Below, piece by piece: positions 1 to 6,579 of a DNA stretch of 25,337 nucleotides (positions within the stretch are counted from its first letter, which is position 1; every line of letters starts with the position of its first letter). The stretch is taken from assembly GCA_044375105.1 (NCBI GenBank), contig JBILNK010000047.1, positions 1 through 25,337 on the forward strand, written 5' to 3'. The notes beneath the pieces are model-generated. The model did no database searches, was not told where the DNA came from, and saw nothing but the letters and a program-made list of their open reading frames with translations. A program made the translations under genes and the position numbers. This DNA is from JBIKLM01 sp044375105 (GTDB lineage: Bacteria > Planctomycetota > UBA1135 > GCA-002686595).

Positions 1-777
1 TCCGATCGCGATGGCGCCGGCGGCGTGCACGCTGCCGCCGCCTGGGCCGCGGCCCGCGATGGCCAGTGGTGGCACCGGGTGGTCGGCGCAGGGACCTTCG
101 CGTCCGGTTTCCTGGACGTGCCCATGACCCTGCAGGCCGGCGACGAGACCCGCGTGATCGCCCTGTGGTTCTCGAATCCCGACGACGCCCTGTCCACCGA
201 CGTGCTCGAGATGGACCTGGACCTGACCGTGCGCGCGCCGGGCGGCCAGATCGTGGCCAGCTCGCTCAGCGCCCTCAATCCCTTCGAGCTGGCCGCCTTC
301 GTGCCGCCGGTCAGCGGCACCTACACCGTGCGCCTGACCAGGCAGCGCTTCGACGGCCAGAGCGAGCCTCTGACCGTGGCCTGGTCCTCGCGCTCGGACA
401 CCGCTACGGCCCAGCTGGCGCTCGCGCCGGGCGCGCCGCCGATCGCCCAGGGCAACCCGAGCGCCGTGCGCCTCTCCGAGCCCTACACCGGCGCCGGGCG
501 CCCCTACCTGCTGTGGGCCGCCCTGGCCCCCGGACTCGAACTCTCCCTGCCCGGCGGCTTCGCCCTGCCCGCGCCCCTCGACCCCCTGGCCCTGACCCTG
601 CTGACCCTGCCCGGCTGGACCGGCACCCTGGACGCCGCCGGCAACAGCCCCGCCGTGCCCGTCCCCGTCCCGATCAACCCGACCCTGACCGGCCAAACCC
701 TGACCTTCGGCGCCCTGGTCCTCTCCGCCCCCGGCCAGCCCCTGACCATCTCGACCCCCTTCAGCGCCGCCCTGTGA
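1..777 (+). CDS. C-terminal part of a secreted, probably subtilase-like (S8) protein; 5' end outside window
   Basis: The reading frame is open from base 1, so this is the last 258 residues of a longer protein. The first visible residues (SDRDGAGGVHAAAAWAAA) resemble the segment just after the catalytic serine in S8 peptidases, where a GAG.V.A..A pattern is usual. A beta-sandwich of the kind that follows bacterial subtilase domains comes next (about residues 35-130), ending in a GTYTVRLTR strand typical of pre-peptidase or P-type domains. From about residue 141 to the end lies the C-terminal beta domain shared with four other proteins here; its landmarks are GRPYLLW, LDPLALTLLTLPG and NPTLTGQTL. 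No catalytic residues are in view, so the protease assignment is inference from the tail. Other secreted enzymes can carry the same tail. There is no membrane helix or basic tail at the C-terminus. Confidence 0.6.
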   Translation, partial: SDRDGAGGVHAAAAWAAARDGQWWHRVVGAGTFASGFLDVPMTLQAGDETRVIALWFSNPDDALSTDVLEMDLDLTVRAPGGQIVASSLSALNPFELAAFVPPVSGTYTVRLTRQRFDGQSEPLTVAWSSRSDTATAQLALAPGAPPIAQGNPSAVRLSEPYTGAGRPYLLWAALAPGLELSLPGGFALPAPLDPLALTLLTLPGWTGTLDAAGNSPAVPVPVPINPTLTGQTLTFGALVLSAPGQPLTISTPFSAAL

Positions 778-841
778 CCGGCTGAGAGAAAAGCGACTGC
801 TAGGCCCGGTGCCGTGCCGGGGGCCCTGTGCCGAGGGCCCT

Positions 842-888
842 GTGCCGCACACCAGTCGTGCAGCGCACACCCGCACGGTGCCGGAGCA
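842..888 (+). repeat. Partial third copy of the 144-bp intergenic repeat
   Basis: GTGCCGCACACCAGTCG at 842-858 and GGTGCCGGAGCA at 877-888 are both identical to the matching blocks of the two full copies downstream. They are separated by the same 18-nt distance, although the 18 bases themselves differ. Similarity stops after 888, so this is a truncated or diverged copy. Confidence 0.75.
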
Positions 889-934
889 AACCCGTGCCGG
901 GCCGACGATCGGTGCCGCGACGATCGGTTGGGTT

Positions 935-1010
935 GGCCCGGTGCCGGGCCCGGTGCCGTGCCGGGCCCGGTGCCGGGCCGGGCCCGGTGCCGGGCCGGGC
1001 CCGGTGCCGC
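935..1010. repeat. GC-rich near-palindromic tandem tract
   Basis: The core GGCCCGGTGCCGGGCC recurs several times at a spacing of roughly 16-18 bp. The core is almost its own reverse complement (only the central GT mispairs), so each unit could fold into a hairpin. The tract runs straight into the first full 144-bp repeat. Such tracts are prone to slippage and to assembly error. Confidence 0.75.
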
Positions 1011-1147
1011 ACACCAGTCGCTCAGAGCAAGCCTGTCCGGTGCCGGAGCAGATCCGCAGACCCGCCTGCCAACATGCCACTGTGCCGCCCTCCGGCGGCC
1101 GCAGAGGGTAGGACCGTCGCTGCGCTGCGAATCGTCCCCAGCCTCTG
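1004..1147 (+). repeat. 144-bp intergenic direct repeat, copy 1
   Basis: This copy matches 1178-1321 over exactly 144 bp with about 12 mismatches by eye (roughly 92% identity) and no gaps. It begins GTGCCGCACACCAGTCG and ends GTCCCCAGCCTCTG. It contains a perfect small hairpin, GCCGCC-CTCC-GGCGGC. No open frame in it looks protein-like and no flanking target duplication is evident. Confidence 0.85.
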
Positions 1148-1177
1148 CGTGCGGTGGGGACACGGTGGGGACAATCG

Positions 1178-1321
1178 GTGCCGCACACCAGTCGCTCAGA
1201 GCGAAGCTGTTCGGTGCCGGAGCAATTCCGCAGACCCGCCTGCCAGCATGCTTCTGTGCCGCCCTCCTGCGGCCGCAGAGGGTCGGACCGTCGCTGCGCG
1301 GCGAATCGTCCCCAGCCTCTG
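1178..1321 (+). repeat. 144-bp intergenic direct repeat, copy 2
   Basis: Second copy of the same unit, separated from copy 1 by 30 bp that include a short GTGGGGACA duplication. The internal hairpin is weakened from a 6-bp to a 5-bp stem by a G-to-T change. Equal length and ungapped alignment point to duplication of a defined unit rather than chance similarity of GC-rich DNA. Confidence 0.85.
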
Positions 1322-1621
1322 ACCGCCGGATTTTCAGCCGCCGGCGGAGAGCTGCCGCTCGAGCCGCCACTGCGCCCCGCCACGAACCCAGCCTGCCCCC
1401 AGGCCTCCGGGGTGGTAGCGCAGCACCGGGGGCCTGAACCGGCAACCGCGTCGGTCTCCAGCTCGGGGCCCATTTCCGGCTCAGCGCCGAGATCGGGCGA
1501 TCCCAGCGCTTCATCGACTCCCCGGCGAGGGTGTGCTCTGCTCGTTGCGGGCGATCGCGGCTGGCCGTCGTGCGGCCTCCCCGCCCCCTCCAAGTCCAAG
1601 CCCCCCTGCCGAGCCGCTCCC

Positions 1622-2440
1622 ATGCTGCGTCTGCCGTCCTGCCTGTTGCTCCTGACCCTGTTCGTTTCCGCCTGCGGTGCCGCACGGATCGATCTCGAGG
1701 GCTGGCGCGAACAGCAGGCGCTGCTGCGCCCGGCCGCCGAGCGCGGATCGCTGGCCGCCGATCTGGCCCGCATCCAAAGCCTGCGCGCCGAGCAACAGCT
1801 CGAAGCCGCGCGCCGTTTGGCCCTCAGCTTGGCCGCGGAACATCCCGAGGATCCGGCCGCCCTGAGCGCTGCCTCGCGCGCCGAGTCGGACGGGCTGGTG
1901 CTGTTCACGGCGGCACAAAAAGCAGAAAAGTCGGTGCGCAACGCCGCCGCCGCCAGCGCTCGCGACTACGCGGAACGGGCCGCTGCCCGGGGAGCTTCCG
2001 CGCCCGCCGACCGCGCCCAGCTGGCCTGGGCCCTCGGCGCTTCGACCCACCTCGAATCCATGGGCGCGCGCGCCGCCCATGCCCGCCGCACCCTCGAGCT
2101 GGCCGAAGCCGTGCTCGCCGAGGACCCCCAGCAGCCCGTGGCCCTGGCCACCCTGGCCATCGTCCATCTGCGGCTCCAAACCCTGCCCTGGATCGCCAAC
2201 CTGATGGCCTCCGGCCTGCCCGACTCGAGCCTCGAGGAAGCCATCGACTACGCCCGCCGCGCCACCCACGCCGAACCGAGCCGCGAAAACCACCTGATCC
2301 TGGCCCGCTGCCTGGCCGCCGCCGGCCAGCGCCCCGCCGCCCAACAAACCCTCGAACAAGCCCTCGCCCTAGCCCCCACCTTCCCCCGCGACACCGCCCT
2401 CGAACCCACCCTCACCGAAGAGCTAGCAAAGCTGCGCTGA
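1622..2440 (+). CDS. Lipoprotein with TPR-like helical repeats
   Basis: The predicted product is 272 residues. The ATG at 1622 gives a classic lipoprotein signal: Arg3, a Leu-rich core, and a VSAC lipobox with Cys18, so the mature protein should be anchored in a membrane by lipidated Cys18. The rest is Ala/Leu/Glu-rich amphipathic helix. Two segments look like tetratricopeptide units: AARRLALSLAAEHPEDPAA near residues 60-80 and AAQQTLEQALALAP near the end. The middle (LAWALGASTHLESMGARAAHARRTLE onward, in pieces) resembles helical-repeat lipoproteins such as TRAP-associated TatT, but I see no transporter partner nearby. The gene stands alone, with a repeat-rich spacer upstream and a broken gene downstream, and no Shine-Dalgarno sequence before the ATG. 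Scaffold or protein-protein binding is the most that can be inferred. Confidence 0.8.
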   Translation: MLRLPSCLLLLTLFVSACGAARIDLEGWREQQALLRPAAERGSLAADLARIQSLRAEQQLEAARRLALSLAAEHPEDPAALSAASRAESDGLVLFTAAQKAEKSVRNAAAASARDYAERAAARGASAPADRAQLAWALGASTHLESMGARAAHARRTLELAEAVLAEDPQQPVALATLAIVHLRLQTLPWIANLMASGLPDSSLEEAIDYARRATHAEPSRENHLILARCLAAAGQRPAAQQTLEQALALAPTFPRDTALEPTLTEELAKLR

Positions 2441-2608
2441 AACTCGCCCGCGGCGCGGAAATCCCCACGGACATAGCCGACGGCTGGGCTCGAGCAGGAA
2501 TCGTCGAAGAATGTACGACTTGTGCAAGGCGCGAGCTCGCCCCTGTGCAACTCGGCGGATTCAACCTAGCCTGGGCATGCTGCCAGCCAATCAATTCGAC
2601 CTACCGGG

Positions 2609-3647
2609 TTGGTGCCTGATGCCGCGGGGTTGAGCTCGCAGACTCGCTCCGGATCTGCTCGCACCTTGCCGCTGTCGACTTCAACCTGCAAATTCCAGAG
2701 TTTCTCTCCAGCCTGGCTGGTCGCCCTGGGACTGCTCCTTGCGCTCTCGGTAGGTCCGGGAAGCTCGCTGCCTCTATGCGCGGCGATCCCGTTCGCACCG
2801 GCCTCCGAAGTGATCTTCCGCGATGGCGATGTGGCCAGCGGCCTGATCGTGGCGCTGATCGTGCGAGTCGAGGCCGATGCGGTCATGCGCGTCGCGGGCG
2901 ACTTGACCATCCGGGCTTCCAGGTCGGTGCCCATCGATGGGACCCTGCGGGTCCATGACGTGTAGCTCAGCGACGCGCGCCGAGATGCCTTCGACGTGGA
3001 CGTCGCTGCCGAGGATTTGCTGACCGTGCGGGGCTTCATCCTCGGCGGAAGAGGCAAGAGCTACGCGGGCGTCGACGGCGCGGACTATCCGGGGGCATGG
3101 GGAGGCGACGGATCGGACATCCGACTGAGCGCTCCGGACTTGTTGATCGGAGGCCAAGTGCTGGCCGGCGATGGCCAGCCTGGCGTCCAAGGGGCACCCA
3201 ATGGAGGGGGTGGAGGCCAGGGTGGAACCGCCCGCGACGTCACTGGAGTCGCTGGTCAAGACGGGTCCGATGGCGGCATCTGCTGCAACCCGCCCGCTGT
3301 GGGCGGCAAGGGCGGCAACGGCTCCCAGGGCGGCGACGTCCGCGGTGGCAGGGGCGGAACCGGCGGCGCGGGTGGTGCCGCCTGGAATGGACCGAACGGC
3401 TGGGAAGGAACCGGCGGCAAGGCCGGCGATGGAGCCTCCGCCAGGGGAGGCATCGGCGGCAAGGGCGGAGACGGCGGCAACGGAGTTCCCCAAGGCGCCA
3501 AGGGGGCCGGGTGGCCCCGGCGGCGTCGGCACGGCCGCAGGCCCCGGCAACCCCGGAACCCCGGGCGCACCCAACGGCGGCGGCGGCGCTTCCGCCGACG
3601 CTGCCGCTGGAACCGACGGCATCCCCGGCGGTGGCCGCCCCGGCTGA
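2609..3647 (+). pseudogene. Broken glycine-rich (collagen-like) secreted protein
   Basis: The first part has a hydrophobic signal-like segment (SPAWLVALGLLLALSVG) then a short beta-rich segment, and is cut by an in-frame TAG at 2963-2965. The same frame continues past the stop with a sensible protein (LSDARRDAFDVDVAAEDLLT) and then a long Gly-rich stretch of GGxGG and GxxG repeats. At the G5 run 3502-3506 the Gly-rich pattern leaves this frame and resumes one base later as GPGGPGGVGTAAGPGNPG, ending at a stop at 3645-3647. Removing one G restores a continuous Gly-X-Y protein. No ATG precedes the signal segment; only TTG or GTG codons do. Two independent lesions argue for a decaying gene, although the G-run change alone could be a sequencing error or slippage. 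The likely original role is a secreted structural or surface protein. Confidence 0.7.
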
Positions 3648-3915
3648 TCGGACGCGCTGACTTCGCACCCAACGAACCTGGCCGCGGGGCCTCCTGATCC
3701 GCCGGCACGACCAGCTCCCGGCTCGGAGCAGTTCTAGCCGCAATCCCCCCGGGCAGCCTCATCCTCCAACGGGCCTTCGATTCCGGGGCCTGCTTTTTGA
3801 AGCCCTGCCCAGGATGGCCGCTCCCTTCGGCTAGGCCAATACCAAGGCTCAGCCTGCCTGCGACCATCGACGACGGCCATCGCTTCATGGACGCACGTCG
3901 AAATCACGCCCGTGC

Positions 3916-4263
3916 CTAGCTTTGGCCGCTGCGCCATGCTTCTATGGCGATCCACCCGTTGACCACAAGCAATCCCGCGGCGGGCAGCATCGTGTACCAC
4001 GGATCGTTGATGCGCTGGCGGACGACCAGCGCTCCGACCATGATCAGGCACAGACCGACTGCGGCAGCGGACCTCCATTGGGGTGTCGGACCGAAGATCA
4101 GTCCGAGGGCACCTGCGATTTCGAAGAGCGCTGTCCAGACCCGGAACTTTGGCATTTCGTAGCGCTCGAACTCCGCGACCATGGTGGGCGAGACGAGGCA
4201 AAGCGTTCCATAGAATAGAAAGGACCCAGCCGAGAGGATGCGAGCAACGAGGAGGGGGTCCAT
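3916..4263 (-). CDS. DoxX-like small four-helix membrane protein
   Basis: The product has 115 residues with four clear hydrophobic segments at about residues 8-25, 43-59, 65-82 and 91-110. The layout, with a short polar loop after helix 1 and an EIAGALGLIFGP motif starting helix 2, is typical of the DoxX-like superfamily of inner-membrane proteins, whose exact reaction is often unknown. The ATG at 4263 is the natural start. The gene is divergent from another DoxX-like gene, with 64 bp between the two starts, so they probably share a promoter region. No strong Shine-Dalgarno sequence is visible. The family call rests on topology and motif style, and the substrate is unknown. Confidence 0.75.
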   Translation of the reverse strand: MDPLLVARILSAGSFLFYGTLCLVSPTMVAEFERYEMPKFRVWTALFEIAGALGLIFGPTPQWRSAAAVGLCLIMVGALVVRQRINDPWYTMLPAAGLLVVNGWIAIEAWRSGQS

Positions 4264-4327
4264 AGGAACTGACTTCGTGGAGGGATTCTGTTGCGCAGCC
4301 GATCGGGAGGTATCAAGCTACACGATC

Positions 4328-4705
4328 ATGCCGACCCTCGACCTCTCCGCGCTGCTTCAACTGATCCTCGCTCTGGGCCTGATCAATGTCTGGCTGGTAC
4401 GCGCAGGCCGAGCCACGGCCTATCGCGGCGGCACGGCAACGAGCCTCAAGCAGGAATTCGCAGCGTATGGCCTGCCGGATTCAGTCTTCTACCTCGTCGG
4501 AGCCCTCAAGCTGGGATCCGCCGCGGCGCTCTTGGCGGGACTGTGGATTCCGGGACTCGCCTTGCCCGCAGCCATCCTCCTAGCGGCACTGATGCTGGGC
4601 GCCCTGGCAATGCACGTCAAGGTCAAAGATCCCCTGCCCAAGTCCGTCCCCGCGCTGACCATGCTCGCGATGACGACGGCGCTGGCCCTGATGAAGGTCG
4701 GGTGA
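4328..4705 (+). CDS. DoxX-family membrane protein
   Basis: The product has 125 residues and four hydrophobic segments: about 7-24, 50-72, 75-92 and 103-123. The KVKDPLPKSVPA loop before the last helix is characteristic of DoxX-like proteins, as is the YLVGALKLGSAAALLAGLW helix 2. The ATG at 4328 is preferred because upstream codons in frame overlap the divergent gene and encode no membrane helix. A GGGAGG lies about 17 nt upstream, which is further than usual. With its divergent partner this forms a pair of distantly related small membrane proteins, which may work together or be redundant. Confidence 0.8.
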   Translation: MPTLDLSALLQLILALGLINVWLVRAGRATAYRGGTATSLKQEFAAYGLPDSVFYLVGALKLGSAAALLAGLWIPGLALPAAILLAALMLGALAMHVKVKDPLPKSVPALTMLAMTTALALMKVG

Positions 4706-5071
4706 ATGGCCTAGGCACCGGCCAAGCCTGGGTGCATCCTCAGATAGCCAAAAACACCGAATTCCTTTGTTTTCCGGCTCAGCAGGAGAGCCGGTTCTTC
4801 AAGCCAATCGGGGCATGAGTCCACTCGTGGTTTCTTGGCCCTCGTTCCGATTGCGCCCTTGGGCGGGTGCGGAGCTCGATAGTCCTGCCTGCATCCTGCG
4901 AACAACACGATTGACACCCTAGAGCGACCGTGGAGTTGCGGAGTCAGAGCAGGCCACTTCTTGCAGCGGTAAAAACTCCATAGGCGGCCCAACGAGCCGG
5001 CCAGATCGGGCCCGCGGATCGCAGGGCCGTGGCCGGGCCAGATTCAGGGGGCCTGTTGCGCGCGGTGGTGC
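4706..5071. other. Intergenic region, no gene seen
   Basis: No frame here looks protein-like. The only structure I see is the hairpin at 4774-4794. The base composition is lower in GC than the flanks around 4730-4830, as expected for noncoding DNA in this genome. Confidence 0.6.
4774..4794 (+). terminator. Possible terminator hairpin after the DoxX-like gene
   Basis: CCGGCTC and GAGCCGG form a perfect 7-bp stem around a 7-nt loop, followed by TTCTTC on the plus strand. It lies 69 bp after the stop of the DoxX-family gene. The T tract is weak, so it may be a pause site only. Confidence 0.35.
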
Positions 5072-5458
5072 TCAGGCGGAGCCGATGAGGGCGTCGACTT
5101 CGATTTCGATGCGCATGCGGGGGTCGACCAGGCGCGCCTCGATCATGGTGGCGGCCGGGCGGGTTTCGCCGAAGGCGGCGCGCAGGGCTGGCCAGGTGGC
5201 GGGGAAGTCGTCGGCGGAGGTCAGGATGTAGCGCACGCGGACCACGTCGCGCAGGGAGCAGCCCGCTTGGGCCAGGGCGGCGGCGATGTTGCGCAGGCAC
5301 TGCTCCGTCTGGGCGGCGATGTCGGGCGAGATCGTCATGGTCTGGTAGTCGAAGCCGGTGGTTCCGGAGACGAACACCTGGTTGCCGACGACGACGGCGC
5401 GCGAGTACCCGATCTCGCGTTCGAAGCTGGACCCGGAGGAGATGAGGCGGCGTTGCAT
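5072..5458 (-). CDS. Rid-family (RidA/YjgF-like) protein
   Basis: The product has 128 residues, the standard length for this family of trimeric cytosolic proteins. The N-terminal Y-S-R-A-V-V-V-G-N-Q-V-F-V-S-G-T-T-G strand pair and the C-terminal IEIEVDAL strand are diagnostic. RidA itself hydrolyses reactive enamine/imine intermediates from PLP enzymes using an active-site arginine. In my by-eye alignment of the AATMIEARL segment, that arginine position (Arg105 in the E. coli protein) is alanine, which is more like the Rid subfamilies without deaminase activity. No amino-acid biosynthesis gene is adjacent, and a degraded sulfatase lies just upstream. The ATG at 5458 is the start, with only a weak TAGGTTGG-like sequence before it. 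Confidence 0.88.
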   Translation of the reverse strand: MQRRLISSGSSFEREIGYSRAVVVGNQVFVSGTTGFDYQTMTISPDIAAQTEQCLRNIAAALAQAGCSLRDVVRVRYILTSADDFPATWPALRAAFGETRPAATMIEARLVDPRMRIEIEVDALIGSA

Positions 5459-5579
5459 GGGGCCAACCTAGCCGGGCTCCGCCGGGGCCGCAATGGCGTC
5501 TGGAGCCGGGAGGCGGGTGCTTCCGGCTGGGAGCCGCTCGCGCTTCGATCCGGACTTGCGGAAGCAGGCGGCGCGGCGG

Positions 5580-5960
5580 CGTAGGCGGCCTTGGGGGGCA
5601 GGGCGCGCGCCAGGGCCTCCGGGATCGTCACCTCCGCCAGCGGCAGGCCCGGGCCCAGCGGCAGGGCCGCGCCCACGCCGTGCTGGGACGGCAGGCGTCC
5701 GGTCATCAGCGAGGCGCGGGTCGGCGAGCACAGTGGGCAGCTCCAGGCGTTGGTGAAGCGCACGCCGTTGGCCGCCAGGGCGTCGATGGTGGGCGTGGGC
5801 GGCTGCGGGCTGAGCTGTTCGTAGACCGCGAGCTTGTCGGTACCGAGGTCATCGGCGACCACCAGCAGCACGTTGCGCGCTGGCGTCGGCGCGCCTTGTG
5901 CAGAGAGGAGCAGGCTTAGCAGGCCGGGGGTCCCCAGGGCTTCTTCGAGGGCTTGGAGTG
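5580..5960 (-). pseudogene. Sulfatase remnant (N-terminal fragment with CSPTR motif)
   Basis: Read on the minus strand from about 5960, a signal-like stretch (LGTPGLLSLLLSAQGAPTPA) runs into RNVLLVVADDLG, the metal-binding start of type I sulfatases, at 5877. LDALA-type spacing, FTNAWSCPLCSPTRASLMTG and LPSQHGVG then follow. The C-S-P-T-R (Cys codon 5728-5730) is the motif in which Cys becomes formylglycine. Similarity ends near EVTIPEALARALPP-KAAYA, where a normal sulfatase continues for another 350 or so residues. Downstream frames are only low-complexity, and the Rid gene begins about 120 bp later. No in-frame ATG, GTG or TTG sits just before the signal-like stretch. The gene is therefore truncated at the 3' side and probably at the 5' end, consistent with deletion decay. 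Confidence 0.8.
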
Positions 5961-6579
5961 GCGTTGCAGGTGCGCGGCGAAGGGGCTGCCGCGTTTGCGT
6001 GCTGACCCGCAACCGCTCGACTCGGCGCAGGTTGCGAGGGCTGGGTCGATCCCTGCCACTTGGCGGTGCCGTGGCACTCCTCAGTGGCAGGGTGGCGGCC
6101 TGCGCCATTCGATGCGCGTCAGGACCCTTGGCGAGCGCGTCGACCGCCCGTTTCCGGCGAGGCTTGGCAACCGGTCGACTCCGAGGCCGGACTCGGCCCG
6201 CTTGCGATGCGCGAGCCTGTTGGACGGCCTCGGCAGACATGCCAGCAGGGTCGGCCGGCGCAAGCCCGGCTCCTTCGACTGCCATCGCCGCGGCGTTCCC
6301 CGGTTGCCGGTGGACCCCATCGGCCCGCAGCAGCCGATCCGGCCTTGCCAGGTTTCGAAGGCGTGAGCCGGACAGCGGCCGCCTCGCGTCGTCACGGCGT
6401 CTGGGCAGTCTCGGCAGTCCCGGCGGGCGCAGCGCCGGCCCACTCGCCGGCCCGGTGCAGAACGATGGAGCGCCTTGGTCCCCTGCCAAGGCCCCCGGCT
6501 GCACGGCGGGCTTTGGGCTCGAGCCCCATCCGCCCGCCCACCCGTGGCGGGATCGGACGCGGGCGTGCATCCTGGGGCG
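5961..6579. other. Intergenic region, no gene seen
   Basis: About 620 bp with open frames on both strands, all of Arg/Ala/Pro/Gly-rich composition with no recognisable domain. The notable element is the nested inverted repeat at 6051-6092. Decayed upstream sequence of the sulfatase may occupy part of it, but I cannot show that. Confidence 0.6.
6051..6092. repeat. Nested inverted repeat (10-bp perfect outer stem)
   Basis: CCCTGCCACT (6051-6060) pairs perfectly with AGTGGCAGGG (6083-6092) across a 22-nt loop. Inside the loop, GTGCC (6066-6070) can pair with GGCAC (6073-6077). There is no T tract on either side, so it does not look like an intrinsic terminator. Confidence 0.6.

Larger units (their letters stand above)
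778..1621. other. Repeat-rich intergenic region, no gene seen
   Basis: This 844-bp spacer has open frames on both strands, but they share the repeated DNA and low-complexity Arg/Ala/Pro/Gly composition expected of GC-rich noncoding sequence. It holds a GGCCCGGTGCCGGGCC-type tandem tract, two full 144-bp direct repeats and a partial third copy, listed separately. From 1322 to 1621 I see no structure beyond high GC and no convincing promoter for the lipoprotein gene that follows. Confidence 0.7.

Noticed and set aside
842..1321. CRISPR array
   Set aside because: There are only two full copies and one partial copy, the unit is 144 bp, the spacing is irregular and no cas gene is near. It does not fit a CRISPR repeat-spacer pattern.
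504..1685. Long minus-strand open frame across the left spacer
   Set aside because: Its protein is Arg/Ala/Pro-rich, repeats itself only because the DNA repeats, and overlaps two plus-strand genes with real signals. It is an artefact of GC-rich DNA.
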